From Terriglobales bacterium (GTDB lineage Bacteria; Acidobacteriota; Terriglobia; Terriglobales; Acidobacteriaceae), in the NCBI GenBank assembly GCA_035561515.1, contig DATMXP010000014.1, positions 1 through 64,000 of the forward strand: a DNA stretch of 64,000 nucleotides, in the 5' to 3' direction. Position 1 is the stretch's first letter. Each line of letters begins with the position of its first letter. Both the position numbers and the translations under genes were made by a program. Positions 41,934 to 51,376 of the stretch are shown piece after piece. The notes beneath the pieces are model-generated. The model saw nothing but the letters and a program-made list of their open reading frames with translations. It was not told the DNA's origin and ran no database searches.

Positions 41934-42977
41934 GTGGCTTCCACCAACCCAAATCCCGATCTTCGCGAAAGAATCGTCTCGGCATCGGTCACCGAGGATG
42001 ATGCCTCCTTCGAATTGAAGCTGCGGCCGCAGCGTTTGCAGGAATTCATCGGACAAAAGAAAGTCAAAGAAAACCTGGCGGTGGCCATTGAGGCTGCGCG
42101 CTCGCGCGGCGAAGCTCTGGATCACGTGCTGCTGTATGGCCCTCCGGGATTGGGCAAGACAACACTGGCGACCATCATCGCGAATGAACTGGGCGTTATG
42201 TTCCAGCAGACGTCGGGCCCGGCGCTTCAGATAAAGGGTGACCTTACGGCGATCCTGACCAACCTGCGCGACAAGCAGGTGCTGTTCATCGACGAAGTCC
42301 ACCGGATGCAAGCGCAGTTGGAAGAACTGCTTTATACGGCACTCGAAGATTACAAGCTGGACATCATCATCGGACAAGGCCCGGCGGCACGCACCCACAC
42401 CATGGATGTGAGGCCGTTCACGTTCGTCGGCGCAACGACCCGGGCTGGGTTGCTGTCGGCGCCATTACGTTCGCGCTTTGGCGTGGTGTTGCGGCTGGAG
42501 TTCTACACGGATGCCGAATTGAAGTTCATCGTGGAGCGCTCGGCGGAAATCCTGAATGTGCCGATCGATGAACAGGGTTCGCACGAGATTGCTTCCCGTT
42601 CGCGTGGCACGCCGCGTATCGCGAATCGATTGCTGAGACGCGTGAGGGATTACGCCCAGGTGAGAGGTGGCGGAAAAATAGACGGCCCGACGGCCCGCGC
42701 GGCGCTCGAGTTGCTGGAAGTGGATAAGCACGGCTTCGACGAAATGGATCGGCGTCTGTTGAAGTTGATTATCGAGAAGTACCAGGGCGGTCCGGTGGGG
42801 TTGAATACCCTGGCGGCGGCGCTGGCGGAAGAGGCCGACGCGATCGAGGAGATCTATGAGCCCTTCCTGATCCAAATCGGGTTTCTGAACCGGACCCCGA
42901 AGGGACGCACTGTAACTCATCTTGCGTACGAGCACTTCAACATCAAGCCGGGACGCAAGCAGAGCACACTGTTCTAA
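41934..42977 (+). CDS. ruvB: Holliday junction branch migration helicase RuvB
   Basis: 347 residues, GTG start. AAA+ ATPase: Walker [11 protein letters not shown], Walker B FIDEVHR, sensor 1 FVGATTRAG with the arginine finger in SAPLRSRFG, and the C-terminal winged helix ending [19 protein letters not shown]. It drives branch migration with RuvA and RuvC, which are absent here. Start chosen because [15 protein letters not shown] aligns with the usual RuvB N-terminus. Confidence 0.96.
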   Translation: MASTNPNPDLRERIVSASVTEDDASFELKLRPQRLQEFIGQKKVKENLAVAIEAARSRGEALDHVLLYGPPGLGKTTLATIIANELGVMFQQTSGPALQIKGDLTAILTNLRDKQVLFIDEVHRMQAQLEELLYTALEDYKLDIIIGQGPAARTHTMDVRPFTFVGATTRAGLLSAPLRSRFGVVLRLEFYTDAELKFIVERSAEILNVPIDEQGSHEIASRSRGTPRIANRLLRRVRDYAQVRGGGKIDGPTARAALELLEVDKHGFDEMDRRLLKLIIEKYQGGPVGLNTLAAALAEEADAIEEIYEPFLIQIGFLNRTPKGRTVTHLAYEHFNIKPGRKQSTLF

Positions 42978-42995
42978 TAGAATCATTAGAGAAAG

Positions 42996-43508
42996 ATGAA
43001 GAAGAAAATCCTGCTCATCGTGGTGGTCGCTCTGGTAGCGATTCAGCTATACCGTCCGGCGAAAACCAATCCCGCGGAAGATCCGTCGCACAACTTGAAG
43101 GCGGTGGCGGAAGTGCCGCAGGAGGTGGATGCGGTGCTCGCGCGTTCCTGTAATGACTGCCACAGCCACAAAACCGTGTGGCCGTGGTACAGCAATGTCG
43201 CGCCGGTGTCGTGGTTCGTGATCTCGGACGTGAACGATGGACGGCGTCACCTGAACTTTTCGGAGTGGTCTACCTACAAGCCAGAGCGCCAGCAGCGAAA
43301 GCTGAGCGAACTGTGCGAGGAAGTGGAAAAGGGCGAGATGCCGTTGAAGCAGTACGTTTGGATCCACACGGAATCCGGGCTGAACCAGTCGCAGAAGGAA
43401 CTACTCTGCAACTGGACCAAGGCGGAACAGGCGCGTGTGACAGCAAGAACCGGTGTGGCGGTTCCGGCGAAGGAACGCGGCGGCATGCAACCGGAACAGA
43501 AGAAGTAA
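42996..43508 (+). CDS. Haem-binding domain protein (haem_bd type)
   Basis: 170 residues: a single N-terminal membrane anchor (ILLIVVVALVAIQL), then a small periplasmic domain with CNDCHSH (near 52-58) binding one heme c, and WPWYSNVAPVSWFVISDVNDGRRHLNFSEW, a typical haem_bd signature. A predicted small electron carrier or sensor. It lies 18 bases after ruvB but is functionally unrelated. A single-heme cytochrome such as this could donate to the bd-type oxidase at 37925-40529, but the link is speculative. Confidence 0.88.
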   Translation: MKKKILLIVVVALVAIQLYRPAKTNPAEDPSHNLKAVAEVPQEVDAVLARSCNDCHSHKTVWPWYSNVAPVSWFVISDVNDGRRHLNFSEWSTYKPERQQRKLSELCEEVEKGEMPLKQYVWIHTESGLNQSQKELLCNWTKAEQARVTARTGVAVPAKERGGMQPEQKK

Positions 43509-43586
43509 GTTTACTGATCGCGCAATTGTTTCTGCGGACAAGAGGCGATATGCTCTGGCATCCGCTAAACACAGGGACCCTGGAAC

Positions 43587-44249
43587 ATGGCCAATCTTTT
43601 CGAGTCTCCCCGATACATAGCCGTTGAAGGACCGATACGGGTCGGCAAGAGCACGCTGGCGTCGGTGATCGCCGACCGCCTGCATGCGCAGCTGATCTCC
43701 GAACCGGAGAATAACCCGTTTCTTGGCCCTTTTTACGACGGCGATCGCGGAGCCGCGTTCCAGGCGCAATTCGCATTCCTGATCCGCAGATTCGAGCAGT
43801 TGAGTTCGCTCGATGTGGGTCCGAACTCGCGAAAGATCGTGGTGGCCGACTACATCTTCGAAAAAGACAAGCTGTTCGCGTGCTTGAACCTGAGCGACCA
43901 GGAATTGGATATCTACAATCGTTATTACGACCGCTTTCGCGAACAGATTCCCACGCCCGACCTTGTGATTTACCTGCAAGCTACGCCTGAGATATTGAAG
44001 AAGCGGCTAAAGAAGAAGGGCGCGACTTCGGAGTCGTCGATCAGCGAGGACTACATCGAGGAAGTGGTCAAGGCATACGAACACTTCTTCTTCCACTACA
44101 CGGCGTCGGATTTGCTGATCGTGAATACGAACGAGATCGACTTTGTCGACCGCAACGAAGACCTGCAAGAGTTATTGCGGAAGGTCAGCGAACCGGTACG
44201 AGGGACGCAGTACTTCCTGCCACTCGGGTCGCAGTCGGCGAACGCGTAA
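43587..44249 (+). CDS. Deoxynucleoside kinase (deoxyadenosine/deoxyguanosine type)
   Basis: 220 residues. P-loop GPIRVGKST (15-23), substrate motif EPENNPFLGPFYDG, DYIFEKDKLFA, then the lid KKRLKKKGATSE. The dNK family phosphorylates purine deoxynucleosides for salvage; a pyrimidine preference cannot be excluded. The length is standard. The C-terminal tail after FVDRNEDLQELLRKV is variable. Confidence 0.88.
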   Translation: MANLFESPRYIAVEGPIRVGKSTLASVIADRLHAQLISEPENNPFLGPFYDGDRGAAFQAQFAFLIRRFEQLSSLDVGPNSRKIVVADYIFEKDKLFACLNLSDQELDIYNRYYDRFREQIPTPDLVIYLQATPEILKKRLKKKGATSESSISEDYIEEVVKAYEHFFFHYTASDLLIVNTNEIDFVDRNEDLQELLRKVSEPVRGTQYFLPLGSQSANA

Positions 44250-44265
44250 CTTCAGGGGAAAGCGA

Positions 44266-44862
44266 TCAGGCTTTTCGAATCAGCACCTTGGTTCCTTCCG
44301 GAAGTGGGCCATCCAACAGTTCGATCTTTCCGTTTTTCACCACGCCGTGGAACACGCCCGAGATCACCGGAGCGGGGGCTTCGGCTTGTTTCGGCCGGCC
44401 TGAGCCTTTGTCCATGGCTTCGTTGGCGAGGCGATCGGCGTCTTTGTTCTTGCCGCGAAGGACGTGCTGGATATTGAACCAGTCGAGCTGAGAGGTCAGG
44501 CGCTTTGCGCGGGCATGTAGTTCCTGTAGCTGGGCGTTGCTGACCTTGTAGATGCCCTTCATCTGCTTGACCATTAATTCCGAGTCAGAAACAACCTGAA
44601 GAGCACGATGTCCGTTCTGTACCGCCCATTCCAACGCGGCGATCAAACCAGAGTATTCCGCGTAATTGTTGGTCTGGTTGCCGAGGTAGTGGCTGAGTTC
44701 GGCGAGCTTGTGGCCAGCCTGGTCGGTGATGAAGACGCCGTATCCCGCAGGCCCAGGATTCCCGCGCGCGCCTCCATCGGTGTAGGCGATCAGGTAAGAG
44801 TCGGGCTTGGTCGGCTCAGTGAAAAGGGCGGAGTTCTTCATCGGGAATCGACGGAACGGCAT
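44266..44862 (-). CDS. RNase HI-family protein with extra C-terminal beta domain
   Basis: 198 residues. The RNase H fold is complete: DGGARGNPGPAG (first catalytic Asp), NNYAEYSGLIAAL (Glu), VSDSELMVKQMKG (Asp) and DADRLANEAMD (fourth acidic residue). It belongs to the RnhA-like group with viral and RBD-less members. After residue 150 a linker leads to VISGVFHGVVKNGKIELLDGPLPEGTKVLIRKA, a short beta pattern resembling DUF104-type antitoxins or AbrB-like swapped hairpins. The start at 44862 is the longest; an ATG at 44841 is also possible. Confidence 0.88.
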   Translation of the reverse strand: MPFRRFPMKNSALFTEPTKPDSYLIAYTDGGARGNPGPAGYGVFITDQAGHKLAELSHYLGNQTNNYAEYSGLIAALEWAVQNGHRALQVVSDSELMVKQMKGIYKVSNAQLQELHARAKRLTSQLDWFNIQHVLRGKNKDADRLANEAMDKGSGRPKQAEAPAPVISGVFHGVVKNGKIELLDGPLPEGTKVLIRKA

Positions 44863-44891
44863 GCGCTGAGTTTAACAGCGCATGGCCCAAG

Positions 44892-46256
44892 CTATCCCCT
44901 GAACATTTGGACCAAAAGCCAGCCGTTCAGTCCGGCGATGAAGACAGCGACTGTCCACGCAAGTACCTTAAGCCACGTCGCATTCACGAATTCGCCCATC
45001 TTCCGCTTGTCGCTGGTGAACATGACAAGCGGGAACACGGCAAAGCTGAGCTGCATGCTCAAGATCACCTGGCTGAGCACCAGCAGTTTTGCGGTTCCGG
45101 ATTCTCCGTAGAGCGCAGTCACCGCGACGGCCGGAATGATGGCCACTCCGCGCGTTACCACCCGGCGCAGCCACGGACGTATCCGGATATTCAGAAAGCC
45201 TTCCATCACGATCTGGCCGGCGAGGGTTCCGGTCAGCGTGGAGTTTTGTCCGGAGGCAAGCAGCGCAAGCGCAAAAAGCGTACTGGCCCCGGTGACGCCG
45301 AGCAATGGCGTCAGGAGTTTGTAGGCGTCCTGGATCTCTGCCACTTCGTTGTGGCCGGTACTGTAAAACGCGGCAGCGGAAACGATCAGAATGGCCGCAT
45401 TGATAAACAGCGCGAGTGAGAGCGCGACGGCCGAGTCGATCTGGCAGAACTTGATCGCCTCCCGCATGCCTTCGCGGGTGCGCTTAAAGTCGCGCGTTTG
45501 CACCACGGCCGAGTGGAGGTACAGGTTATGTGGCATCACCGTAGCGCCAAGAATTCCGATGGCGATGTACAGCATTTCGGGGTTGACGACAATCTGCGGC
45601 GAAGGCACGAAGCCGCCGAGAATGCCGGCGACGCTCGGCTTCGCGAAAAGTATCTCGAGTCCGAAGCACACACCGATGATGCCAATGAGCGAGATGACCA
45701 GCGCTTCGATGTAGCGGAACCCGCGCTGTTGCAGCAAAAGGAGCAGAAAGACGTCGAGCGCCGTCAAGCAAACACCCCAGATCAGCGGAATGCCGAACAA
45801 CAGGTTCAGAGCGATCGCCGAGCCGATGACTTCGGCAAGATCACAGGCGGCGATTGCGATCTCGCAAATGAACCACAGGAACATCGAGACGGGCTTGCTG
45901 TAGGAGTCGCGGCAGGCCCGTGCAAGATCGCGTCCGGTGACGATGCCCAACTTCACGCAAAGGCTTTGAAGCAGGATCGCCATCAGGTTGGAGATCATGA
46001 TGACGGAGAGCAGCGTGTAGTTGTAGCGGGACCCGGCGGCGAGATCGGTGGCCCAGTTGCCCGGATCCATGTAACCCACCGCTACGAGGAAGCCCGGGCC
46101 CGCAAACGCGAACAATTTACGCAGGAACGACGATCCGTGAGGGACAGGGATGCGCGTGTGGATATCCGGCAGAACCGGCAGTGGCGTAGATGCGCGCCAG
46201 CCTCCGGTCTGGAAACCGATAGGGGCCTCAGTGACTGTTTGCTGCTCGTTTGACAT
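44892..46256 (-). CDS. mntH: Nramp-family divalent metal (Mn2+/Fe2+) transporter
   Basis: 454 residues and eleven spans. Transport motifs are intact: [16 protein letters not shown] in TM1 (the DPGN metal site) and [14 protein letters not shown] in TM6 (MPH). [21 protein letters not shown] loop is characteristic of the bacterial MntH group. It uses the proton gradient to import Mn2+. Its first 29 nt overlap the end of the upstream DtxR/MntR-type gene, so both are translated from one mRNA, with the regulator first. Confidence 0.93.
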   Translation of the reverse strand: MSNEQQTVTEAPIGFQTGGWRASTPLPVLPDIHTRIPVPHGSSFLRKLFAFAGPGFLVAVGYMDPGNWATDLAAGSRYNYTLLSVIMISNLMAILLQSLCVKLGIVTGRDLARACRDSYSKPVSMFLWFICEIAIAACDLAEVIGSAIALNLLFGIPLIWGVCLTALDVFLLLLLQQRGFRYIEALVISLIGIIGVCFGLEILFAKPSVAGILGGFVPSPQIVVNPEMLYIAIGILGATVMPHNLYLHSAVVQTRDFKRTREGMREAIKFCQIDSAVALSLALFINAAILIVSAAAFYSTGHNEVAEIQDAYKLLTPLLGVTGASTLFALALLASGQNSTLTGTLAGQIVMEGFLNIRIRPWLRRVVTRGVAIIPAVAVTALYGESGTAKLLVLSQVILSMQLSFAVFPLVMFTSDKRKMGEFVNATWLKVLAWTVAVFIAGLNGWLLVQMFRG

Positions 46257-46935
46257 TCTTGTTGGCTCGACGGTTCTGTTGTGCGGCAGACTCCACCCAG
46301 ACCTTTTCGGCGGCGCCCTGGCCTAACGGCACAGTGCCAGCGGAGGTCTGCAGTGTGAGTGTCTGGTCGTAATTGCGTTCTGAGATTCGAACTTGTGCGC
46401 CCGGGCGAATGCCAAGCCTGTCCAGATACTGAAGCAGTTGACGGTCGCGTTCGTAAACGGAGTTCACTACAAAATCACCGCCGGGTTCGGCGGCGGAAAG
46501 CTGGAGCAGTCCGCGCTTGCGTCGCGCAACCGGACTTTCCGGGATCATCAGGTTGCCGTGTGGGCAGGTGCCGGCGCGGCCGATCTTGTCCACCAGCAGG
46601 GATTCAAAGTCAGCGGATACGGCGTGTTCCAGGCGCTCCGCCTCGTCGTGGACCTTGAACCACTCCATGCCGAAGACTTCGTGCAGCATGCGCTCGATCA
46701 GGTGGTGCCGCATCGCCAGGCGACGGGCGATCTCCCGTCCGGCGGGCGTAAGCCGCACCGTACCCTGCGCTTCCACCCGGACGAGGCCGTCCTTCTTCAG
46801 GCGTCTCAAGGCCATGGTGACCGCCGGAGCGGAGACGGAGAGCCAGTGCGCCAGGGTGGCGGAGATTACCTCCTGCCCTTCGCTCTCGGCTTCGAGGATG
46901 GCCTTGAGGTAATCCTCTTTGGAGACCGTGATCAT
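46228..46935 (-). CDS. mntR: DtxR/MntR-family metal-dependent repressor
   Basis: 235 residues from ATG 46935 ([16 protein letters not shown]); the ATG at 46953 would overlap the -10 box. Winged helix ([29 protein letters not shown]), metal-binding and dimerisation domain ([31 protein letters not shown]), and an SH3/FeoA-like C-terminal domain ([19 protein letters not shown]). The C-terminal domain is like that of DtxR/IdeR, whereas B. subtilis MntR lacks it. Gene overlap with mntH indicates Mn2+-responsive control of the pair. A candidate operator lies upstream. Confidence 0.88.
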   Translation of the reverse strand: MITVSKEDYLKAILEAESEGQEVISATLAHWLSVSAPAVTMALRRLKKDGLVRVEAQGTVRLTPAGREIARRLAMRHHLIERMLHEVFGMEWFKVHDEAERLEHAVSADFESLLVDKIGRAGTCPHGNLMIPESPVARRKRGLLQLSAAEPGGDFVVNSVYERDRQLLQYLDRLGIRPGAQVRISERNYDQTLTLQTSAGTVPLGQGAAEKVWVESAAQQNRRANKNVKRAANSH

Positions 46936-46944
46936 GAAACTGGA

Positions 46945-46973
46945 ATTATACATCTTTGGTTAACTATGGTTAA
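46945..46973 (-). promoter_or_regulatory. Promoter and candidate operator of the mntR-mntH operon
   Basis: On the minus strand TATAAT (46950-46945) lies nine bases before the ATG at 46935, implying a nearly leaderless mRNA. Just upstream, TTAACC-ATAG-TTAACC (46973-46958) is a direct repeat at 10-base intervals and partly palindromic (GTTAAC). The position over the -35 region suits a repressor site. Confidence 0.55.
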
Positions 46974-47066
46974 GTTACACCTGTGATGCATAGTTCACCA
47001 TCATATTTGAGCCGCATCGGCCGTTATTTGCCCGATTAAGCTAGAATCTGGGGATTCGGCGCGACG

Positions 47067-47438
47067 ATGGCGAGGAAACCTCCAGTTTCGGTGTTGATCG
47101 TGAGCTGCATGTTCATTGTGGCGGGTGTAGTTGGCCTCTTCTACCACTTCGGAGACTGGAGAACCCCCAACATACCCATGGGCGAGTTCATCTGGGCGAT
47201 GGTTCTGCGCTTTGTGGCGGTGGTCTGTGGCGTGTACATTCTTCGCGCGAGAGATTGGGCACGCTGGCTGGCAATCTGCTGGATGCTGTACCACGTCGCC
47301 TTAAGTACCTTGCATTCATGGTCGGAAACGATCATCCATCTGCTCCTGCTGGCAGCAATTGCATACGGCCTTTTCCGGCCGCGAGCTGGCGAGTTCTTCC
47401 ACGGAAACCGTCCGGCGAAACCCCCTGTTGCTGCGTGA
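47067..47438 (+). CDS. Small four-span membrane protein
   Basis: 123 residues with four hydrophobic segments: VSVLIVSCMFIVAGVVGLF, GEFIWAMVLRFVAVVCGVYIL, WLAICWMLYHVALSTLH and IIHLLLLAAIAYGLF. The pattern of an 'RARDWARWLAI' loop between spans 2 and 3 is common in small acidobacterial membrane proteins of unknown role. Hypothetical; no operon partner is convincing. Confidence 0.7.
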   Translation: MARKPPVSVLIVSCMFIVAGVVGLFYHFGDWRTPNIPMGEFIWAMVLRFVAVVCGVYILRARDWARWLAICWMLYHVALSTLHSWSETIIHLLLLAAIAYGLFRPRAGEFFHGNRPAKPPVAA

Positions 47439-47562
47439 GAGGATGGAGTACCGGACTGAGCTTTCCCTCGAGATTGCTGGTTGTCGCACGTATCTCAAAG
47501 GTTATCGGAGATCACTGCTTGGCGCCTGCACTTCGGAGTACCATCCGCCCAACGAGTGCCAA

Positions 47563-48288
47563 ATGTCCGCAAGTTCTCGCAGACTGATCCGGCTGACGTT
47601 CCAGTGCGCGGTGCAGAGCCTTCTTAGATTTTCAACAGTTGTGTTGATGGCGGCTGTAGCCGCGCTGCTAAGTTCTACCTGCATGGCGGGCGGCATTGAT
47701 TGGCCTAACTCCGGAGATGCGTCTGTCCATCCGCTATGGGTTGCGAACGACCCACATGTAATCGAAGAGCGACTGCTCGGGACTTGGTTCAGTTATCTCG
47801 TGCTGGATCTGGGCATCATGATTGCTCCGATCTCCACACGAGTGCAGGTAACCGCGAATCGCGCGACGGCAGAATATCAACTTGTGTTCTCCTCCCTACC
47901 CGATAGGCGTGCGGACGATCCTGAATTTAGGATCGTTTTCCAGGGTTTTCTCGTGCGCTTGAACGGTCAACTCTTTCTCGACGTCACAACGAAGAACGAG
48001 AAGCCCAAGCTACATCGAGTGTTCCTGGTAGTCCTGGACAAGGGCATTCCACGCCTGATCAGATGGCGGTTTCTACTTGCTGAGAACTGGTCGAAGAAGC
48101 TTCAGTTGGACAAGGACTCGGTGGCCCGGGCTGACTCGCGAACCCTTCGACAATTCGTAGCGGAGCATGCGCACGACACAATGATCTTCCCAACCGCCAA
48201 CGAGGACTGCGGGGAATCGTGCCTGGGAAAAGTTCCTCACAATGTTTTTCCGCTGCTCCCGCAAGGTATGAAACCTGTGACCAATTAG
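47563..48288 (+). CDS. Secreted hypothetical protein
   Basis: 241 residues from ATG 47563 (MSASSRRLIRLTFQCAVQSLLRFSTVVLMAAVAALLSSTCMAGG), a long signal peptide with a late hydrophobic core. The upstream open frame overlaps the previous gene's end and is discarded. The mature part is beta-rich (TRVQVTANRATAEYQLVFSS, FRIVFQGFLVRLNGQLFLDVTTK). Two Cys pair up late (NEDCGESCLG). No family recognised. Confidence 0.6.
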   Translation: MSASSRRLIRLTFQCAVQSLLRFSTVVLMAAVAALLSSTCMAGGIDWPNSGDASVHPLWVANDPHVIEERLLGTWFSYLVLDLGIMIAPISTRVQVTANRATAEYQLVFSSLPDRRADDPEFRIVFQGFLVRLNGQLFLDVTTKNEKPKLHRVFLVVLDKGIPRLIRWRFLLAENWSKKLQLDKDSVARADSRTLRQFVAEHAHDTMIFPTANEDCGESCLGKVPHNVFPLLPQGMKPVTN

Positions 48289-48354
48289 GTCATTGCAGGT
48301 GCCCTCGGAGCCAGCAGGCTTTCCCTGGGTTCTAACTCCTAATCCCGTTGCTGT

Positions 48355-48383
48355 TTGACTTTGAACGCCATCGCACCTAACCT
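48355..48383 (+). promoter_or_regulatory. Promoter candidate for purD
   Basis: TTGACT (48355-48360), 17 bases, TAACCT (48378-48383): five of six and four of six matches to the sigma-70 consensus at optimal spacing. It would start transcription about 12 bases before the purD ATG. Confidence 0.5.
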
Positions 48384-48401
48384 GATGCGTTCGAGACTGC
48401 G

Positions 48402-49676
48402 ATGAAAGTTCTTGTCCTAGGAAGCGGCGGCCGTGAGCACGCCATCGTCTGGAAGCTGCGGCAATCACCCAGCGTCAAGCAGGTGTATTGCGTTCCGGGG
48501 AATGCCGGAATCTGTGAAGAGGCGGAGTGCGTTTTCGGCGACCTGAAGAGCGTGGATTCACTGGCGCAGGTCGCGAGCAAGATTCAGCCGGACATGACGG
48601 TCGTCGGCCCCGAACTTCCCCTTTCTCTGGGAGTGGTAGAGGAATTTCAGCGGCGAGGATTCCGCATCTTCGGACCCACCTCGGCAGCCGCACGGCTTGA
48701 GTCGAGCAAGATCTTCGCAAAAGAGTTCATGCAGCGGCACCGAATTCCAACGGCGCATTACGCCGTGTGCACAAAAGTGCAGGAAATCAAGGACGCCCTG
48801 CCGCACTTTTCCACGCCGATTGTGGTGAAGGCCGATGGTCTGGCCGCCGGCAAGGGCGTGGTGATCTGCAAGTCGCGCGAGGAAGCCGGCAATGTAGCGG
48901 CCGAGATGCTGAGCGGCCGCATGTTGGGTGACGCCGGAACGCGCGTGGTACTGGAAGAGTTCCTACAAGGCGAAGAAGTGTCGTTCCTCGCTATTTGCGA
49001 TGGTGAGCGGGCCATCCCGCTGGTTGCAGCCCAGGACCATAAGCGCATAGGAGACGGCGATACCGGCCCCAACACGGGCGGCATGGGTGCGTATTCCACT
49101 CCGGAGCTGCTCGATCCGCAAATGAGCGAGTGGCTCCTGACGCATGTAACGCGGCCGGTGATCCAGGCCATGAAGAGCGAGGGGGCGGAGTATCGCGGCG
49201 TCCTCTATTGCGGTTTGATCATGACCGCTCGCGGCCCAATGGTGCTGGAGTTTAACTGCCGGTTCGGCGACCCCGAAACACAGCCGATCCTGATGCGACT
49301 GGAAAGCGACCTGCTCGGGGCGTTTATCGCGTCTGCGGAAGGCCGGCTCAGCGAAGGCGACCTGAAATGGTCGAAGGACGCAACCGCCTGTGTCGTGATG
49401 GCGGCGGGCGGGTATCCGGACAAGCCCGAGCTGGGCAAGGTAATCCACGGATTAAAAGAGGCAGACCAGGTACCCGGGGTGAAGGTGTTTCATGCTGGAA
49501 CGCGCCGAACTGGCGACGATTTCGTCACCAACGGCGGACGTGTCCTGGGCGTGACAGCTCGCGGCCCGGATCTGAAAAGCGCGGTTGCCAGCGCCTACCA
49601 GGCAGTTGGCAAGATTCACTTCGAGGGCATGCAGTTCCGGCACGACATTGCTGCCCGCGGACTGCGGGGGAAGTGA
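48402..49676 (+). CDS. purD: Phosphoribosylamine-glycine ligase (GARS)
   Basis: 424 residues. N-domain MKVLVLGSGGREHAIVWKL, ATP-grasp core (VVKADGLAAGKGVVIC, LEEFLQGEEVSFLAICDG, AAQDHKRIGDGDTGPNTGGMGAYS) and the metal-binding LEFNCRFGDPETQPI. It catalyses step 2 of purine synthesis, joining glycine to phosphoribosylamine. The stop codon (TGA, 49674) abuts the TTG start of the DinB-like gene, so they form a small operon. Confidence 0.97.
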   Translation: MKVLVLGSGGREHAIVWKLRQSPSVKQVYCVPGNAGICEEAECVFGDLKSVDSLAQVASKIQPDMTVVGPELPLSLGVVEEFQRRGFRIFGPTSAAARLESSKIFAKEFMQRHRIPTAHYAVCTKVQEIKDALPHFSTPIVVKADGLAAGKGVVICKSREEAGNVAAEMLSGRMLGDAGTRVVLEEFLQGEEVSFLAICDGERAIPLVAAQDHKRIGDGDTGPNTGGMGAYSTPELLDPQMSEWLLTHVTRPVIQAMKSEGAEYRGVLYCGLIMTARGPMVLEFNCRFGDPETQPILMRLESDLLGAFIASAEGRLSEGDLKWSKDATACVVMAAGGYPDKPELGKVIHGLKEADQVPGVKVFHAGTRRTGDDFVTNGGRVLGVTARGPDLKSAVASAYQAVGKIHFEGMQFRHDIAARGLRGK

Positions 49677-50171
49677 TTGCCGGAGTCGCCGGGCATCAGC
49701 TTCGAAGACCTGCTCCGATATGAGGAAGAGCAGACCGAACAGTGGCGCCAACTATTCACTAAAAAGCCTTACCTGCTCAAAGTCGATGCCACTCCCACCA
49801 GCACGGTGGCTGAACTGTTGTTCCACACCTTCGCCGCGGAATATCGCAGTGCGCAGCGATTGCTCGGCGAAGAGATGACGCCGGACACGCAATTTGCACA
49901 ACGGACAGTCAGCGATCTCTTCAGCATTGGTGATGCGGCGCGTCTGAAATTCCGCGAGTACCTTTCGCAAACCTCGCAGCAGGAAATCGCAGAGCCCAAG
50001 ACGTTCCCAAGTCACACGCTGGGACAGTTTCAGGCAAGCCCTAAGAAACTACTTGCGCATGCCATTGTGCATAGCATCCGGCATTGGGCACAGATCGCGC
50101 GGGTGCTGCGTGAAAACGGTCAGCGCGCCGACTTCAGCCACGACCTGCTGTTTTCGAAGAAGATCGATTAG
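49677..50171 (+). CDS. DinB-like four-helix-bundle protein
   Basis: 164 residues with a TTG start directly after the purD stop and GGGGGAAG in front. A DinB/YfiT-type helical bundle: ELLFHTFAAEYRSAQRLLGE gives the first His, and LLAHAIVHSIRHWAQIARVLRENGQ the C-terminal His pair (H-x3-H pattern), which together bind a divalent metal. Proteins of this superfamily include thiol transferases, but no specific reaction can be claimed. It overlaps the convergent antiporter gene by four bases. Confidence 0.8.
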   Translation: MPESPGISFEDLLRYEEEQTEQWRQLFTKKPYLLKVDATPTSTVAELLFHTFAAEYRSAQRLLGEEMTPDTQFAQRTVSDLFSIGDAARLKFREYLSQTSQQEIAEPKTFPSHTLGQFQASPKKLLAHAIVHSIRHWAQIARVLRENGQRADFSHDLLFSKKID

Positions 50172-51307
50172 TGTCCTGTGGCCGGGACGAAGTAAAACGC
50201 CACCGCCATAATCAGATAGACAGCCAGCAACTGTACGCCTTCAAACCAGGTCGTTTCGCCATCTGAGGCGATCATCTCCACCGTGATTACCGAGAGCGCG
50301 ATGCCGGTGATCTCGAGCGGAGTGAACACCAGGGACATCGGCCGTCCCGCCAGCCCATAAGAGAGGAAGACCAACAGCGGAGCCACGAGCAGCGCAATCT
50401 GGATGCTAGATCCCACGGCGATCGATAGCGCCATTTCCATCTTGTTCTTGCGCGCTACCATGATGGCCGAAGCGTGCTCGGCGGCGTTACCGATCAAGGC
50501 GATGAAGATCACGCCCATGAACAAGTCTGACATTCCGAGCGCACTCTTAGCGGCTTCAATCTCGCCGACGAGGATCTCGCTTAGCAGTCCGACGAGAACG
50601 GTCGCGATCGTGAGCGAGATGGCAGCAAACTTTGCCGAACCAGCCGGTTTGGTGTGCTCCGAGGAGGTTGGCGACGACGGCCCGCCACGGAAAGTGAACA
50701 GCAGGCTGAGAGCGTACACGGCAACCAGCACAACCGAGGTCAGCAGGCTGAGGCGCTCGATCTTGTCGCCATGTTCCTCAAGCCGTCCGAAGACGGCAAG
50801 GTCGAAGACGGCCGGCATAACCAGCGCGACAACCGCGATGAACAGCATGGTCGCGTTGATACTGGCGTGCTGTCGGGAGAAGGTTTGGCGCTCACGCCCG
50901 ATTCCGCCTGCAAGCACACTCAACCCCATCACCAGCAGCACGTTGCCGATGATGCTGCCGGAAAGCGATGCCTTGACCACCTCCGAGTGCCCGGCTTTCA
51001 ACGCAAAGAACGCGATGATCAACTCCGTGGCGTTTCCCATGGTGGCGTTAAGCAACCCGCCCATGCGCTCGCCCAGGTGGCCTCCGAGTTCTTCTGTGGC
51101 ATGGCCGAGGGCGCCGGCAAGAGGAATGATGCCGAGGGCTGAAACCGCAAATACAACCAGAGGCGGCGCCGGTACAAAGTAATGAATGACAATGGCGGCA
51201 GGAACGAACACAAGCATCAAATCGAGATACTTGTGCCCGGTATTTAAGGGGAACTTTTCACGCCAACTGGCGTTTTTTCGAGAGGAACCGCCTTGCGATT
51301 TTGTCAC
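50168..51307 (-). CDS. Calcium/proton antiporter (CaCA, Cax type)
   Basis: 379 residues with a GTG start. Two homologous halves, each with an alpha-repeat: GERMGGLLNATMGNATELIIAFFAL in the first and FIALIGNAAEHASAIMVARKNKM in the second. The GNATE and GNAAE Glu residues exchange Ca2+ against H+. The length and eleven spans are standard. No regulator is adjacent. Confidence 0.92.
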   Translation of the reverse strand: MTKSQGGSSRKNASWREKFPLNTGHKYLDLMLVFVPAAIVIHYFVPAPPLVVFAVSALGIIPLAGALGHATEELGGHLGERMGGLLNATMGNATELIIAFFALKAGHSEVVKASLSGSIIGNVLLVMGLSVLAGGIGRERQTFSRQHASINATMLFIAVVALVMPAVFDLAVFGRLEEHGDKIERLSLLTSVVLVAVYALSLLFTFRGGPSSPTSSEHTKPAGSAKFAAISLTIATVLVGLLSEILVGEIEAAKSALGMSDLFMGVIFIALIGNAAEHASAIMVARKNKMEMALSIAVGSSIQIALLVAPLLVFLSYGLAGRPMSLVFTPLEITGIALSVITVEMIASDGETTWFEGVQLLAVYLIMAVAFYFVPATGH

Positions 51308-51376
51308 TTACCCGCCTGCAAGCAGGGATAGACCACATCAATAGGGTTCCGATTGTAATGGGTTTCGCTGTAGCTG

